Assembly: GCA_030549335.1 (NCBI GenBank)
Contig: CM060188.1
Location: forward strand, 70,772,696 to 70,836,695
Direction: 5' to 3'
Length of the DNA stretch: 64,000 nt
Source: Pontederia crassipes
Lineage: Eukaryota; Streptophyta; Magnoliopsida; Commelinales; Pontederiaceae
Shown: positions 51,361 through 63,600 of the stretch, in pieces
Layout: every line of letters begins with the position of its first letter
Numbering within the stretch: the stretch's first letter is position 1
Position numbers and translations under genes: made by a program
The notes under the pieces: generated by a model
What the model saw: the letters and a program-made list of their open reading frames with translations, nothing else
Told to the model about the DNA's origin: nothing
The model's database searches: none

Positions 51361-52499
51361 AAAGTTAGGGCATTCTCATGTCCTAATGTATGATGTCATG
51401 GTCCATGTGCTAAGTGCCACGAGCAGTCACCACGTCACCTGATGTAAATCTAAGTAAGTTACGTCTTTCACTCAGAAGCTAAATGATTATGATGACGACT
51501 CTTATTCAACGTACGTCATCTGCAAGTACAGACCGACAAAATGGCGTGTCGCACAGTCGCAATGATCGTACTGAAAACATATCCCATGACCGTACCATCA
51601 GGAGAGGGGGTCATCGCACGGCTCAACCAGTAATGGCACATTGCACGGTCATGACACATGTGCTGAAGGCACGAAGATCTCTCATGACACAACCTCAGAA
51701 TGCATAGTGTTGCTTGATCGTGACACCTCAGGAGGTGTAATAGACCGTGACACCACCTCAGGAAGCGTAGTGTTGCACGGCCGTGACACAACCAGTGGAG
51801 ATGCATGGCACGACCGTGAAACTATCTCAGGGAGCCCGCTATGGCACGACCATGAAAGTCATGTAGAGGGGGTGTTGCACGATCGTGAACCCAACTGGGG
51901 CAACCGAGCCCAGTCTGAGCTGCCACACTCACGTTCCCTAGATCAAGGTGGAGCGCTGAACCCCAATCCCTTCCTCTCTCTTCTGCCAGTCGGGTGGTCA
52001 TCGACATCCCTCTAGCAATCGGATATCATCCCACCCCTCATCTAGATCGACCACTCACCACTACCGTCATAGGCGAAGATGCACCACTGCTACCTTTAGT
52101 TCAACGCCACCATGCTTACCACCGGACTCACCCTCGTTACTAGAGCTGAGGCTGGAGACGTCGAGCTCGCCAGCCACCGACCACCACTCGGATATTCATG
52201 AGACCTCCAGGTCAATCGAGACTGGCATCATCGTTGGCGTTCTATGTCGCTGCCACCTACTAGCACCCCATGCCCAGCATCGTCTCCTGTATCGGCAGCT
52301 TGCCCCCTATTACCAGGCATAGCAGGGCTACGCCACACGTGTTGTCGGACCCGATTTCAATCCGAAGTGGTTAGAGGTCCACTCAGCTGGGGGAATGACT
52401 CAGTGACTCGATGAAGGTCTTTACATGAAATGTATGAGGATTACGCTACCCCGCGAGGTGATGGACCCTGGGCCGCTACCTTAGATAGTGGGAGGAGGA
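51361..52499 (+). repeat. Minisatellite (51590-51890) and element-derived GC-rich DNA
   Basis: About six degenerate units of ~45 bp with GCACGGCCGTGACA and CACCTCAGGAGG modules run from about 51590 to 51890. A plus frame at 51641-52015 crosses them but is repeat-derived. The flanking DNA to 52499 is GC-rich, without recognisable domains, and may be decayed gag or LINE ORF1 sequence. Confidence 0.5.
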
Positions 52500-54720
52500 T
52501 GTAGCCCTTCTTTAGGAGACCAAACTGATGGATTATAGCTCGGGGATTTGGGCCCAGATTGGGGGCTCCCACATGTTTGAGCATCTCTCGCTACATGCAG
52601 TAGGGCAGTCAGGAGATTGCATTATTGGATGGAGGGCGGATTTTTTTATCAGTAGTCGACTCTTGGATGACTCGATTTTCAATGATAGCTCATCTACAGA
52701 GGTCGGGGGATGGCACTGACTACCTCATCTCCTTTGTCTACGGTCAGTGTCCCTGTGCTACGCCTTATGGTAGGAGCTTTGAGAAGCACATGCCCACCTC
52801 CTACAGGCTCAGTGGCCAGTCGATGGAGACTTTAATGTCACACATGGAGGACTGGCCCTTCAGTCATCGAGGGAGGGACAATGGTGCAGAGAAGTTTAGG
52901 GACTTCATTGACTCGCAGTCGTTGGTCAATTTTCCAGCCACCAACTATAAATTCACATGAAGGAGCACAACTGAACTATCTGCCAGATCGAGGATTGACC
53001 ATTTTCTTAGCTCACTAGAGCTAGTAGAGGCACATCAGTTGGGGGACGTCCAGGCTCTTGATCGATCATTTTTGGACCACACTCCCCCTCTTGTGGAGGT
53101 CTAATGACGATCAAGCTCAGCGCTCCCTTTTTCGCTTCAAGAGCTCATGGCTCTTGGAGGATGACTTTCGAAAGCTAGTTGAGGACCAACGACATAGGGT
53201 GGCACCATCGGACTCCGTGGCCAGGACACTAGCGACCCCCTATCCAACTTGCATTCTTTCCTCTATCAGCATTGCCAACAAATTATGGAGGATTGGGCCC
53301 GTCGCAGGATGGACGCCCTCGAGATCATTGCTCGAATGGACTGCACGGAGGACTCTCGTCATCTCATATATTATGAGGTGGTTGAGCACAGACGCACACA
53401 TGAGCTTATATAGATGGAGAACCGAATAGTAGAAAACTAGTTGGGGCAGCGATTTTGGCAAACCTGACTTCAGGAGGGAGACACCAACACTATGTTTTTC
53501 CACTTATATAATAGCTCTCGTTGGAGGGCTAATAGGATTGAGAAGTTAGTGATACAGGGGCAGTGAATCACTAATCACCTGAGCATTGGGGAGTCTATCA
53601 CTTCTTATTTCCGCGCCACATCTCGACAACAACCACTAGGCCCATGGCGATGGTCCCCTGGTGATACCCCCGACTCACTAACACACAGTCATCGTTGTTA
53701 GTACAGTCAATCACGGAGGGGGAGATTTTTTAGGCACTTCGGGACCTCAATGGTGAGCAGTCCCTGGCCTGATGGATTCTCAATTTTCTTCTATAGAGAG
53801 TTTTGGCCATTGATCCGAAATGATGTTGTTGCAGTGATTCAGGTGTTTGCCGATGGGAATCGAGACTTTGAACGCCTTAACCGATTCCTGTGGTTTCTAC
53901 TTCCGAAGTGCACTCCAATAGAGCGGGTTAAGGACTTTCATCCTATCACCTTACCAAATGCCATCTATCTCCTAGTAGCTTGGGTCTTGGCGAATCGCCT
54001 TTGTGAGGTACTCCCAATATTGATTCATCCCAGCTTTCATATAGGGCAGGTCCATCACTGATAGTTATGCCATCACTACAGTGATCATCGCCCAGTAGAG
54101 GAGGACCACCACTCAAGCTTTCTTATGAAAAATCAATTTCTCCAAAGCTTATGATACAGTGTCTTGGTCCTTCTTATAGCATGGCCTACAAGTCAGAGGC
54201 TTTCCAATGATCTGGATTGTCTGGATGAAGTGGTGCATCACCTCCGCTTCTTTCTTAGTTCTGGTCAACGGGATATGAGTAGGGGAGAGGGTCCTGCCAC
54301 AGAGAGAGGTCCAACAAGGTTGCCTCCTAGCCCCCATGTTGTTTGTTCTAGGAGTGGATGCACTCGCCAGATGCACCCAGGCCTCTTGCGAGGCAAGCCT
54401 CTTCAGTGGCTTTGCCAGGAGCCTCATTCTCCTCTTCCAGTATACGGATGACACAATCTTTTTTATTGAGGGCTCGGAGTAGGAGGCTCGTCTAATCACG
54501 ATTCTCGTCGATTTATTCGGCGTGATGACCGACCTTCAGATCAACCATACTAAGTCATCATTCATTCCTTTTGGCATGGTTACAGATCGATGCGCGTCCC
54601 AGCTTCACACCTCGATTAGCTCCCTCCTGTTCACCTACCTAGGACTACCACTCTCTGACCGTCACACCACCGAGGGTGGACTCCAGTCATTGAGCGCATG
54701 GAGCACAGACTTCACGATTG
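52500..54720 (+). pseudogene. Decayed LINE (non-LTR retrotransposon), endonuclease and reverse transcriptase
   Basis: Broken plus-strand frames carry LINE motifs in the right order. The AP-endonuclease part shows GDFNVT (about 52830) and, after a Trp-to-stop change, a degenerate DHTP site (about 53080). The reverse transcriptase part shows VKDFHPITL..YLLVAWVLANRL (about 53930-54000) and FQYTDDTIFF, the active-site box with YTDD (54438-54467), followed by FTYLGLPLS (about 54630). Several stops and frame shifts separate these blocks, so the copy is dead. No poly(A) tail was defined; the end is approximate. Confidence 0.85.
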
Positions 54721-55440
54721 AAAAAATACTGGATGCATTTTGTTATTTTCTTCCTCTTCCCTTTTGCTTGACTACAAATTATTGTGACCGATTCTTGTGA
54801 ACATTGTGCATTTGACTAGAATTTTCTTTTTGATCAAGTGTTCTTTCCTTGGATGTAGATACAACTTTCAATTTCTCTCCAAGAAAATACTTCACCTCAT
54901 AGCTAAGACAAGATATTACATTCTTTTTTGCCTTGCAAGATGCATCTTTATTCCTCCACTTTTAAAAACTTTTGCACAAGATAAACATTTCAATCATTTT
55001 TTTCCATCTGGCACCAAAACAAATTTTGCAATGTTCCCGTGCAACATTAGATTTTAATCTCACTAATTGAGTACTAGCAATTAGAGCGCTCATTGCTACT
55101 ATTTGAGATTCAGTAGCACTACTTCTGGTAGATGTCATAATTTAATCCTACATAACATAATCAAGACAAACAATGAAAGGTAATTAGTACAAACATAGCT
55201 TAGCTTAGTACATAACTACAATATACCACATTTATAGTAATATAATTAGTAATTAGTAATAACAAAAATATAACTAGCATAAAAAATTAGTAAATACATT
55301 TACAACAAAGGTCAAATGACATTTTACAATATAATTAATAATCACAATTCACATTAATATAATTAGTACAAAAATAATCACATTTTAATGCAAATCACCA
55401 ATTAGTAACATGCACTCTCTCATATCTCCATTGTCTCGGC
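54721..55440. other. AT-rich DNA, no assigned feature
   Basis: Short frames only. Nothing recognised with confidence. Confidence 0.3.
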
Positions 55441-55810
55441 CATGCAACCAGCAAAGCAGCTTAGCCGCTCATGCCAACGGCAAGGCTGCAGGAGCGGCTA
55501 CATGGCAATGGGCGGCAGCAGTGCCTCCACCGCGAGCGTAGGAGGATCTCAGCGGTGCCATCATGAGCATGGGCAGCCAGCACTGCCGGCATAGAGACCT
55601 CTCATCCGCATCGCTGCCACTCATGCCCATGCAGTCAACTTGCTCGGTGCGAGAGGTTCTCAGCGGTGCCATCGTGAACACAGGCAGCCAGCGTAGAGAC
55701 CTCCCGAGTCCCGAGTCTCGCCTCGCTACTACTCGCGTCGGACCTACAACGCTGCATGTTGCCTCTATAGCAACAAAGTGCGGACAACCGGAGATGTGCA
55801 GAGATCATTG
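55440..55810. repeat. GC-rich segment with a ~100-bp direct repeat
   Basis: TCTCAGCGGTGCCATC..TGA.CA..GGCAGCCAGC followed by AGAGACCTC occurs at about 55548-55600 and 55648-55703. Frames of 70-82 codons on both strands come from this GC-rich DNA. Origin unknown. Confidence 0.5.
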
Positions 55811-56079
55811 ACGAAGGAACAAAACAAAAATGAACGAAAATAAAAATAGGAGATCCTTTATTGCTTTTGGTTGGCGCCGCAGGAGATCGTCAATGGCCGC
55901 CAGTAGGAGATCGTTCGCCACAGTCAGAGTTGCACACGTCAAGCCATCAACCAGGTGGTCGCCTTGCCGGATTTAGGGATTATGGCCATATTCACTGTTT
56001 AGCCATCAACACTCAACGTCATTATTGTTTAGCCTTTTTGGTTTTGGTTTTTATGTTTTTTTTTTCTTTTTTTTAACCA

Positions 56080-56230
56080 AACGGTCTGAGTGAAACACGA
56101 CTTGATCCGATATTTTTGGGTTTGATCCAAGTTTTGACCAGTTCAATCATATCCAATAGGGACCCGAGTTTTAGGCCCTGAAGTGGGCCGTGTTGTTGAC
56201 CCAGTTCGGTCTGATCGTGACAACACCTCT
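56080..56230. mobile_element. Right end of a GC-rich inverted-repeat element
   Basis: Ends GTGACAACACCTCT, the same kind of terminus as the AGAGGTGTTCAC end at 63603. It carries GATCCGA, GACCCGAG and GACCCAGTTCGG stretches typical of these elements. A matching left end was not found. Confidence 0.4.
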
Positions 56231-56237
56231 TTATAAT

Positions 56238-56335
56238 TTATAATTTTCTTTGGCTTTTCAAAATAATTTTCTACAATAGAAATGTCATTTATAATTTTCT
56301 TTGGCTTTTCAAAATCATTTTCTACAATTTTCACA
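56238..56335. repeat. 51-bp tandem duplication
   Basis: TTATAATTTTCTTTGGCTTT followed by TCAAAAT.ATTTTCTACAAT occurs twice with a 51-bp period. Confidence 0.85.
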
Positions 56336-57850
56336 TATCAAAGTCAATAGAACACAAATGTCTTCATTTTGATTTTTCAAGGATAAAATGAATAGCTCAT
56401 AAACACAATATAATGATAAGAAGAGTATTAGAGGGATAGGGAGCAAACATGAAGATGTAATGCATTTGTTGATGATGTTCGGTCACACCTTAAACTATGA
56501 CACCATTACAATTTCTAGATCTCAAAATCATAAAAAAATTCAATATAATCCTTCATTTATTTCAAATGGTCACCTCATTTTTTTTCTCTACTTCGAGAGG
56601 TAAGACACAATTCTCCTCCTCGAAAATTATTCAGATGTTTTTCTCCACTCAAGAAGCAAGTTACAACTTCTTATCACTCAAAAGTTAAACCACCTATACA
56701 AGACTTTTAGAGCACTCCATAATATCTGTTTTGCAATTTGAAACTCCACAAAAGAGTAAGAAAGAAAAAATCAAAGGTTTACAATTTATAGCTCAATTTG
56801 ACTTCAGAAAAAAAAACTCTTTATTTCTTTAGAAGTCTTAATATTTATTTCACCTTGAGGCCTCTTTTATAAACTTCTAAACTTTATTTGGTCATTGTGC
56901 ATCATTTCTCAACTTTTGGGCTGAAATCATATCATTATTGTGCATTTTGTGCGACAATTGATCGTCTGCTCCATCATGCACCAAAATAAATGTTGTAAGC
57001 TCGACCGGTCACATTTTCTCATTGATAGATTGATTGATCAAGCTCGTGTTTTACACTATAAATTCCTGTTGTACCATCGATCGATCATTCATCATTTTCA
57101 CTTCATGCAATGTAAACATTGTAGTCGTCGATAACTCTTTTGAATGGTCGATTAGTTCACAACAATCCGTTGATCATCATGCACTATTTCGCACATATTT
57201 TTTTGCATAATTATTATAATGATGTGAATTTTTATTATTGGAAAGCTAACAAAAGTATCTACATCTTTCATATTCACATTTTAATTGAAATATAAATGAA
57301 ACAAATCTAAATATTGGCTCAAAGTTTAATGTATGACATAATTTATTCTGATTTAAACTTTTTCGTATTTTAAATATGTAAATGTAATAATTCAATATTT
57401 GCATCATTAAAATATAATTATACATGGTATAAAAACTTTATTGTAACATTACACACTCCATGTTTCTCAAACTAAATTAGTCTAATAGCCCTAAATAAGC
57501 ATAGAAAAAGGCAACTTCAAAATTAGCATACAATAGTGATATAATCTTTCTTTGCAAGAGATTATTCATTAGTATTCCTTCCTTTTTCAAATAGGTTGGT
57601 TATGCTTATCTTCAATGTAATAAACCATTCTTTATGCATAGCATTATTGAGATTTATTCACTAGATAAGTGGACATTGCAAATGGTTTAGCAAAAAATTA
57701 TAGTCATATTTAATAAGAGAAGTACATAAATTTCGAATCTTTTGACTCATCCCACTGCATGAAAACTTTTATCTATTTTTTCCTAAACCAAAGGAAAAAT
57801 AATTATTTTGATTACCCACAAAAATAATAATTAGTTATTACATTGGGCGT
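56336..57850. other. AT-rich intergenic DNA
   Basis: No gene, repeat family or regulatory motif recognised. Confidence 0.4.
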
Positions 57851-58701
57851 CTCAGGACCAAGGTTGTCAAGTTCGAGTTTCTACCTAAGTTCGGTTTAGG
57901 GAGGGTTGAACTCTTATTGTAAATTCGATATATTTCGTATAATATTAATTTAATATTTTTTATTATTAAACCACATAAAAATATATTAATAAATACATAA
58001 CAATTTAAAATAACATGAATAATTAGAGAATAAAATTTCACAAATTATAAAATTGTAGAACAATCTATTTTAAAATTATTAAGATAAGTATATATATATA
58101 TATATATATATTCAATTGAAGTATCATAAATTCATATAATGAAATTAATATATTTATATACAAACAGATAAATGTATAGAAAAATTAATATAGACTAATT
58201 TTTTTGTCTAAAATAGTATTATTTTCTTTTCATTATTATCATAATCACTATATAATTTTTTCAATGTATGATTTGTTTTTTATTTAAGTATTATGGTCCA
58301 AGGAATGAAATAATAAACATAATTCATTGGAATTATTTATAATAAATTATATATTTTAATCCCATTTTCTATCTTAAATTTAATTTGTTATAAAATTTAA
58401 AATAAATTTAGTATGATTATAAAATAATAGTGAAAAAATAATAAATATAGAATTTATGTATAGTAAACTGAATAACAAATGTTGTCAAAATACTTTGCCA
58501 TGCAGGTTCGCCTAAAAAGCAAGTATTAACTACTTAATCATTTGTATATTCAACTCGATTTTACTGTCTTCAAACATAAGTATATTCGATTTTAATTCAT
58601 TTTACGTTTTTACTCTAAGTCAACTCGTTTTTGAACCCTAAATATGTAAATTCGTAAGTTTTTAAGCATTAAAATTAATTTTTAACAACCTTGCTCAGGA
58701 C
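57851..58701. mobile_element. hAT-like nonautonomous element with perfect 8-bp target duplication
   Basis: Flanks CTCAGGAC at 57851-57858 and 58694-58701 are identical, the 8-bp duplication length of hAT transposons. The 835-bp element (57859-58693) has inverted ends CAAGGTTGTCA and TTAACAACCTTG. Its interior is AT-rich with an (AT)n run near 58090-58111 and has no transposase frame. Confidence 0.8.
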
Positions 58702-61544
58702 TATATAGTATATACTTTCGATGCTTCATTTACAGGGAAAAATAATTATAAAATGCGAAAATAACTTAATAAGTTGGGATAATAACTCTCCCAAAAATAC
58801 TTCCACGTGTCTATGACAACTTTTCTTACAAAATATTGAAATCGAAATGAACATGAACTATTAATGAGGAAATGGCTAAAAAAATCTGAAATTATTTTTT
58901 TGTCTCGTGGCACGTTAAAATTGTGGACTCCGGAAGCTCAATAGTCCGAAGGCCCATTTAAATGAAGTGCATAACATCATATTGGGCCTCAATTAAAGAA
59001 TAGATTTAGAGTTGGCCCAATGCGGATAATATATTTTATAAAAAAAATAAATAATCAGCTTTTACAATAAGCATAGCAGTGCAATTATTATCCGACAATT
59101 TATGAACAGTAAAAAGCTCACAGTATATAGTTTCTAGAATAATATTAAATCGGTAACAACTGCATCTCGGTTTTGGTTATGATGGAATACGAAATAATCA
59201 ATCAATCTACAAAAAAAATGTTGCATTAATATCTAAAACCGAGTTGAGTTATAAATAAATTATAATGAAATTAAAAAAAGGTAAGAGATCCAGATACCTT
59301 GCATGATTTATATAAAGGCCAATAAATTAATGGTATGCATATATTTCATTATGATTAGTTGTCCTCCACTCCACTCTCTTTGGCAAGGTTAGTAACTTCT
59401 TTAAAGATAATAATTTGACTATTCTTAACGATTAAGAAATTATGATATAATAATTGGAAAAAATTTGACAAATATTAAATATTTATGTGAACCAGGCATA
59501 TTTTGAATATGTGCAATTTTCTATACGAAATCGTATAATTCCTTGCAAATGCACCTTTAATAATATAAATTATAATGATAAATTAAATTTTAATAATTAA
59601 AATTAGAGTTTGCCATGTTACTATCCCTCTAATGGAGATATATGACTTTTGGGGATTTAACGAAACTATCAAAGTCATTGAGTTAGGAAACCAATTTTAT
59701 ATGTTCGTTTTTGTAATGCACCCATTTTTTAGAAAAATTTAAAACTTTTATTATTATCTGACATCATATTTATGGGCGAGTGAAACCCAAATGGGCACTT
59801 AATTCCGCGACGAAGTTGGCAGCTCAGCCGACGCACCACCGGACGACCGAGACTTTTTCGAGCGGCCGAAAGTGCAACTAGCGGAAAACCGCCAGAAGCT
59901 CAACTTCTATTTTCTCCTTCATTCCGCCACCATAATTGGGGTCTTAGTAACTTTCTCCACCATGATCAAGGAGATACTAAACATCATGAAACCCCACTTA
60001 AAAGCCATCCTCTTCTCCTCTTTCCTCTTCCCCTATTCTCATCCGAACTCTTTCATTTTTGTTCGTGCTTTCTTCGTTGGTCTCGGCCAGAAGATGATGG
60101 GGCGGCACCAACATGTCCTTCAGGCGTGAACAACATAGGAGGATGGGGAGGCCACAGGTAGAGCTCGATTCCATCGTGGGCGAACCACAAAGCGTGACAA
60201 AAAGGTGTGTTTTCGGGATATGGGTCATGCGGTAAACTCTTGAGGATTTTGCAAGTTTCTAAGGACCAATTAGATATAGGATTCATACTATGAGAGGTAG
60301 GATTCGTGCAATATGATTTCCGTGAAGTTTTAGATTTGATTTCTATTGATTATGTGCATTAGTTATATAATATCGCAGTTATCTAATCTGTTATCTAATC
60401 TAGTTATCTAATTTGTCGTATGAACTGCTTAACAAAGACTTCATATGCCATATAGAAGCAAGTGTACCACCGGAGAGTAGAGAGGGTCTGAATCCACCGT
60501 GGTAAAATTTTACTATATGGTCATTAAATGCTGGAGATGCCGAAGCGGTGGCTTGCCACCATTAATATGGGCGGAGGTAGCATTCGGCGATCACCGCCGT
60601 AGGCCAATGTTGGGCATGAACTCCGACAATCATAAAGTCCTGCTCACTATCGGATCACCCAAATAGTTGAGCCGGTTATAATCACAAATATTGTTGAACC
60701 AATTGCACGTGCGAGATCAAGAGTGTCATGATCCAGATCCAACGGTTATGGAAGAAATCCTAGAGATGAACACTACCCATTATACACATTGCAAGGGGAT
60801 CCAACTGTCATCATCTATTGTATGCATCACAACCGTCTCATTATCATGCACCTATATTGCACAAACTGTCTGATACAACAACTACACACTCATTTAATCC
60901 ATGTCCACATATTAAGCCTCAACAACCACACACATCGGATGGTGACAACTCATCCCCTTATCCTAAGCCCACTAATCTATGTACATATGTCCCACTTAAG
61001 CCGATCAATTGACTCATTTCATCTCCTCTGTCAAACCCTAAGCTAAACTGAAATGGTGATCCATCTCCAACCATGGCTCCCCCCGCCCCCAACACACATG
61101 CACTCTCGCGTGCGCACATCTCTATCTTACCGGACTCCCTTCTCCTAGCTTTGTGCATACCGAAGGAATGATGGAGCACAATATGCTTGTGCACTATGTA
61201 ACTAAACAACTCTTGGCGTACGATAACCCTCTTCATTGATAGCACCAACTCAAGGCGAGTTCGAAGTCGAGTTGGAGGATCTTGACATCATACCCCATGT
61301 AATTTAGTATTGTCTTGCATGATAGTTAAGCAATTATACGGCGTTGATAAGATATAGTATGAGCTCACATGTATTTGGTTCTCAAATCAATCGAGCAATT
61401 GCATATCCCTAACAAATGGTATAGGCTCTCAAATGGTTGAGTGACTATATTTCTAAGATGTCATAGTTCTTCTTAAGTTGTGAATGTACTCGTGGATAAC
61501 GAATATTTTGTTAAAATCAAATATGGATAAGAACCCATTGTGCA
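58702..61544. other. Intergenic DNA, partly GC-richer, no gene assigned
   Basis: AT-rich to about 59750, then mixed composition. A plus frame of 85 codons (59872-60129) and overlapping frames near 60690-61250 show no recognisable domain. A GGGCC..AATGGGC cluster lies near 58950-59020. Confidence 0.35.
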
Positions 61545-61910
61545 AGTGAGAGATTGTTGGACCCGAACGCCCAAATGGGCTTTACAACACTTATGCCCAT
61601 CAGTTTTATGAACTGCATAATGGTTTCATAAATTGCTAATGAGCATTTAAATAACCACTTGTATGTAGTTATTTTGGGCCTCTATAAAAGGGGGAGGGGG
61701 TCTTTCTTCTTGGTGTGGTTTAGTCCAAGTGCACAGTGCAATAGCATTTCGAAAAACACCGATCCTCTCGTAATTTCGATGAAATCCAAGGTTCTTGGAT
61801 TGTGATATGTGATCATTTTTTCTACGTGATTAAGATCCCGACGACGAGTTCAAAGTAATATAAAAAAGTTTTTGATGATTTGTTCTTCCGCTGCGAGGTA
61901 TCTGATAATA
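61545..61910 (+). mobile_element. Copia-like LTR fragment
   Basis: GTGCAAGTGAGAGAT followed by TGTTGGACCC looks like the polypurine tract and LTR start of a Ty1/copia element. A TTCTTCCGCTGC motif about 330 bp downstream is typical of copia LTR 3' regions. The LTR seems cut short by or next to the Mutator-like element at 61931. Confidence 0.5.
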
Positions 61911-62164
61911 CCTTTATGTTTGTATGTTTGAGTAAATTTCAAGGATGGTCACCCAACTTATAGGGTGTTCCTAGTAAAATCACCCAACTTTGTTTTGTAA
62001 CTGAAAGGTCATCCAACTTTATGAATCTTTCACTCATGGTCATCGCGACCGACGGTTGCACGTTTACTAGTAGATTGCCTATGTGGATGCCCCGCTATTC
62101 GACATGTCATCTGCCACGTCGGAAATAACTTAGGAGGCAGGCTCAACGGTAACATACGGAGGTG

Positions 62165-62620
62165 AGGCGTCATGCTCGGCGGCGTGAGGGGTTCGACGGC
62201 TGCACGAGATCGGCGGGGTTGTCGCTGCACAAGGTCAGAGAGGTTGCGGCTGCGCTGTCGGCGAGGGGGTCAGCAGGGTTCGAGGGTCACCACTGTGCAA
62301 GGTCAATGGGGTTTGGGGGTCGCCGATGCGCGAGGTCGGCAGGGTTCGGGGGTTTCCGCTAAGCATAGGTCGGTGGGGTCACGGTTGAGCTCGAGGTCGG
62401 TGAGGGGGTCACGGGTTTGGGGGTTGCCGCTGCGCAAGGTCGGCATGGTCACGAGTTCGAGGGTCGCCACTATGCGAGGTCGGCGGGGTCGTGGCTGCCC
62501 TCGAGGTCGGTGAGGGGGTTGCGGCTGTGCGAGATTCAGTGGGATCTTGTCAGGGTCACCGCTCTGCGTTGGAGGCATGTGCGAGGTTGGCGACTTGCAG
62601 ATCATGTCGTCGAGTCACAG
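62165..62620. repeat. GC-rich minisatellite inside the Mutator-like element, block a
   Basis: Repeats of GAGGTCGG(C/T)G(G/A)GGTC with intervening GGGGGT(C/T)GCCGCTGCGC modules, about 33-66 bp apart. Frames on both strands up to 113 codons are repeat by-products. Confidence 0.75.
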
Positions 62621-62779
62621 ATCTAGTCGGCGGTGGATGGAAATGGTTGGCAAGGCACGAATTTGGTCAGCAGCGGATGGATCTGGTCGGTGAATGTGTC
62701 GACGAAATGGCCCATTTACCAGTGTTGAAGTTCTCATGCAGGATGGTGGTCGGTGAATATGTCGACGAAATGGTGGTGG

Positions 62780-63060
62780 TGCGGGCATCGTCGTCGACGA
62801 GGCTTGCATTTGCCTCGGTGCCAGCGCGATCAACCATGGCGGCGTGGGCATCATCGTTGACACGGCCGACGTTTGCCTCGGTGCCACCATGATCAGCCAG
62901 CCATGGTGGCATGGGCGTCGTCGTCGACGCGGCCGGTGTTTGCCTCGATGCCAGTGTGATCAGCCATGGCAGCGTGGGCGTCGTCATCGACGTGGCCGGC
63001 ATTTGCCTCGATGCCAGCACGATCAGCCAGCCGTGGTGGCATGGGCATCATCATCAACAT
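62780..63060. repeat. GC-rich minisatellite inside the Mutator-like element, block b
   Basis: Four units of ~70-75 bp built on GGCATCGTCGTCGAC, GTTTGCCTCGGTGCCAGC and GATCAGCCATGG modules. Overlapping frames in several phases repeat the same residues, showing a tandem repeat and not a gene. Confidence 0.8.
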
Positions 63061-63237
63061 GCACGTTGGACAATGAGGCGTTCACGTAGGCAATTTACTA
63101 GTAAACGGGCAACAACCGGTCGTGATGATCGTGAGTGAAAGATTTACAAAATTGGATGACCTTTCAATTACAAAACAAAATTGGGCGACCTTACTGAGAA
63201 CATTCTATAAGTTGGGTGACCATCTCTGAAATTTACT

Positions 63238-63600
63238 CCTTTATGTTTATTATTATCAATTCCTTCAAGTTTTAAATTTAAAAACTTTTTCCTTATTATT
63301 TTTTGTTCTTTTTTCTTTTCTCTTCCTAATATGCGTCTCCTTCTCCCAACTTTGGCAACCCCAAGTTATTCATTTTCTCCTCTTGATAAATCAGATTGTA
63401 GTGAAAACTTAGGATTCCTTCTTTTTCATCTTATCGTTATCTTGTGAGGAAGGAAGCTATAAGAGGGAATAAAATGGTATGGGTTCCTATTAAGTTACCA
63501 TTAGAATTGCAGTCTTATGTGTAAATTACTAAATTGCCCTTACAAAAGATATGAGGCATTACACATTATCCATCCATATAGTCCTTTTACATCTTATTCA
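63238..63600. other. AT-rich spacer
   Basis: Nothing recognised apart from the candidate target duplication at 63238-63248. Confidence 0.4.

Larger units (their letters stand above)
61931..63237. mobile_element. Mutator-like element with ~165-bp terminal inverted repeats
   Basis: The left terminus (61931-62100) and the reverse of the right terminus (about 63073-63237) align over ~165 bp at roughly 85% by eye. Shared blocks include AGTAAATTTC, GATGGTCACCCAACTTATAG, GAAAGGTCATCCAA, CTTTCACTCA and TTTACTAGTA. CCTTTATGTTT occurs directly after the right end (63238-63248) and 9 bp before the left end (61911-61921), where TATGTTTG is doubled, so a ~9-bp target duplication is likely. The interior is two GC-rich repeat blocks without transposase. 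Confidence 0.8.

Noticed and set aside
54750..55130. Minus-strand stretch resembling a copia RNase H tail
   Set aside because: Only a few residues (SSATES..VAMSALIAS) look similar and the rest does not align with any family I know.
62162..63138. Many overlapping frames of 66-133 codons
   Set aside because: By-products of two minisatellites inside a Mutator-like element.
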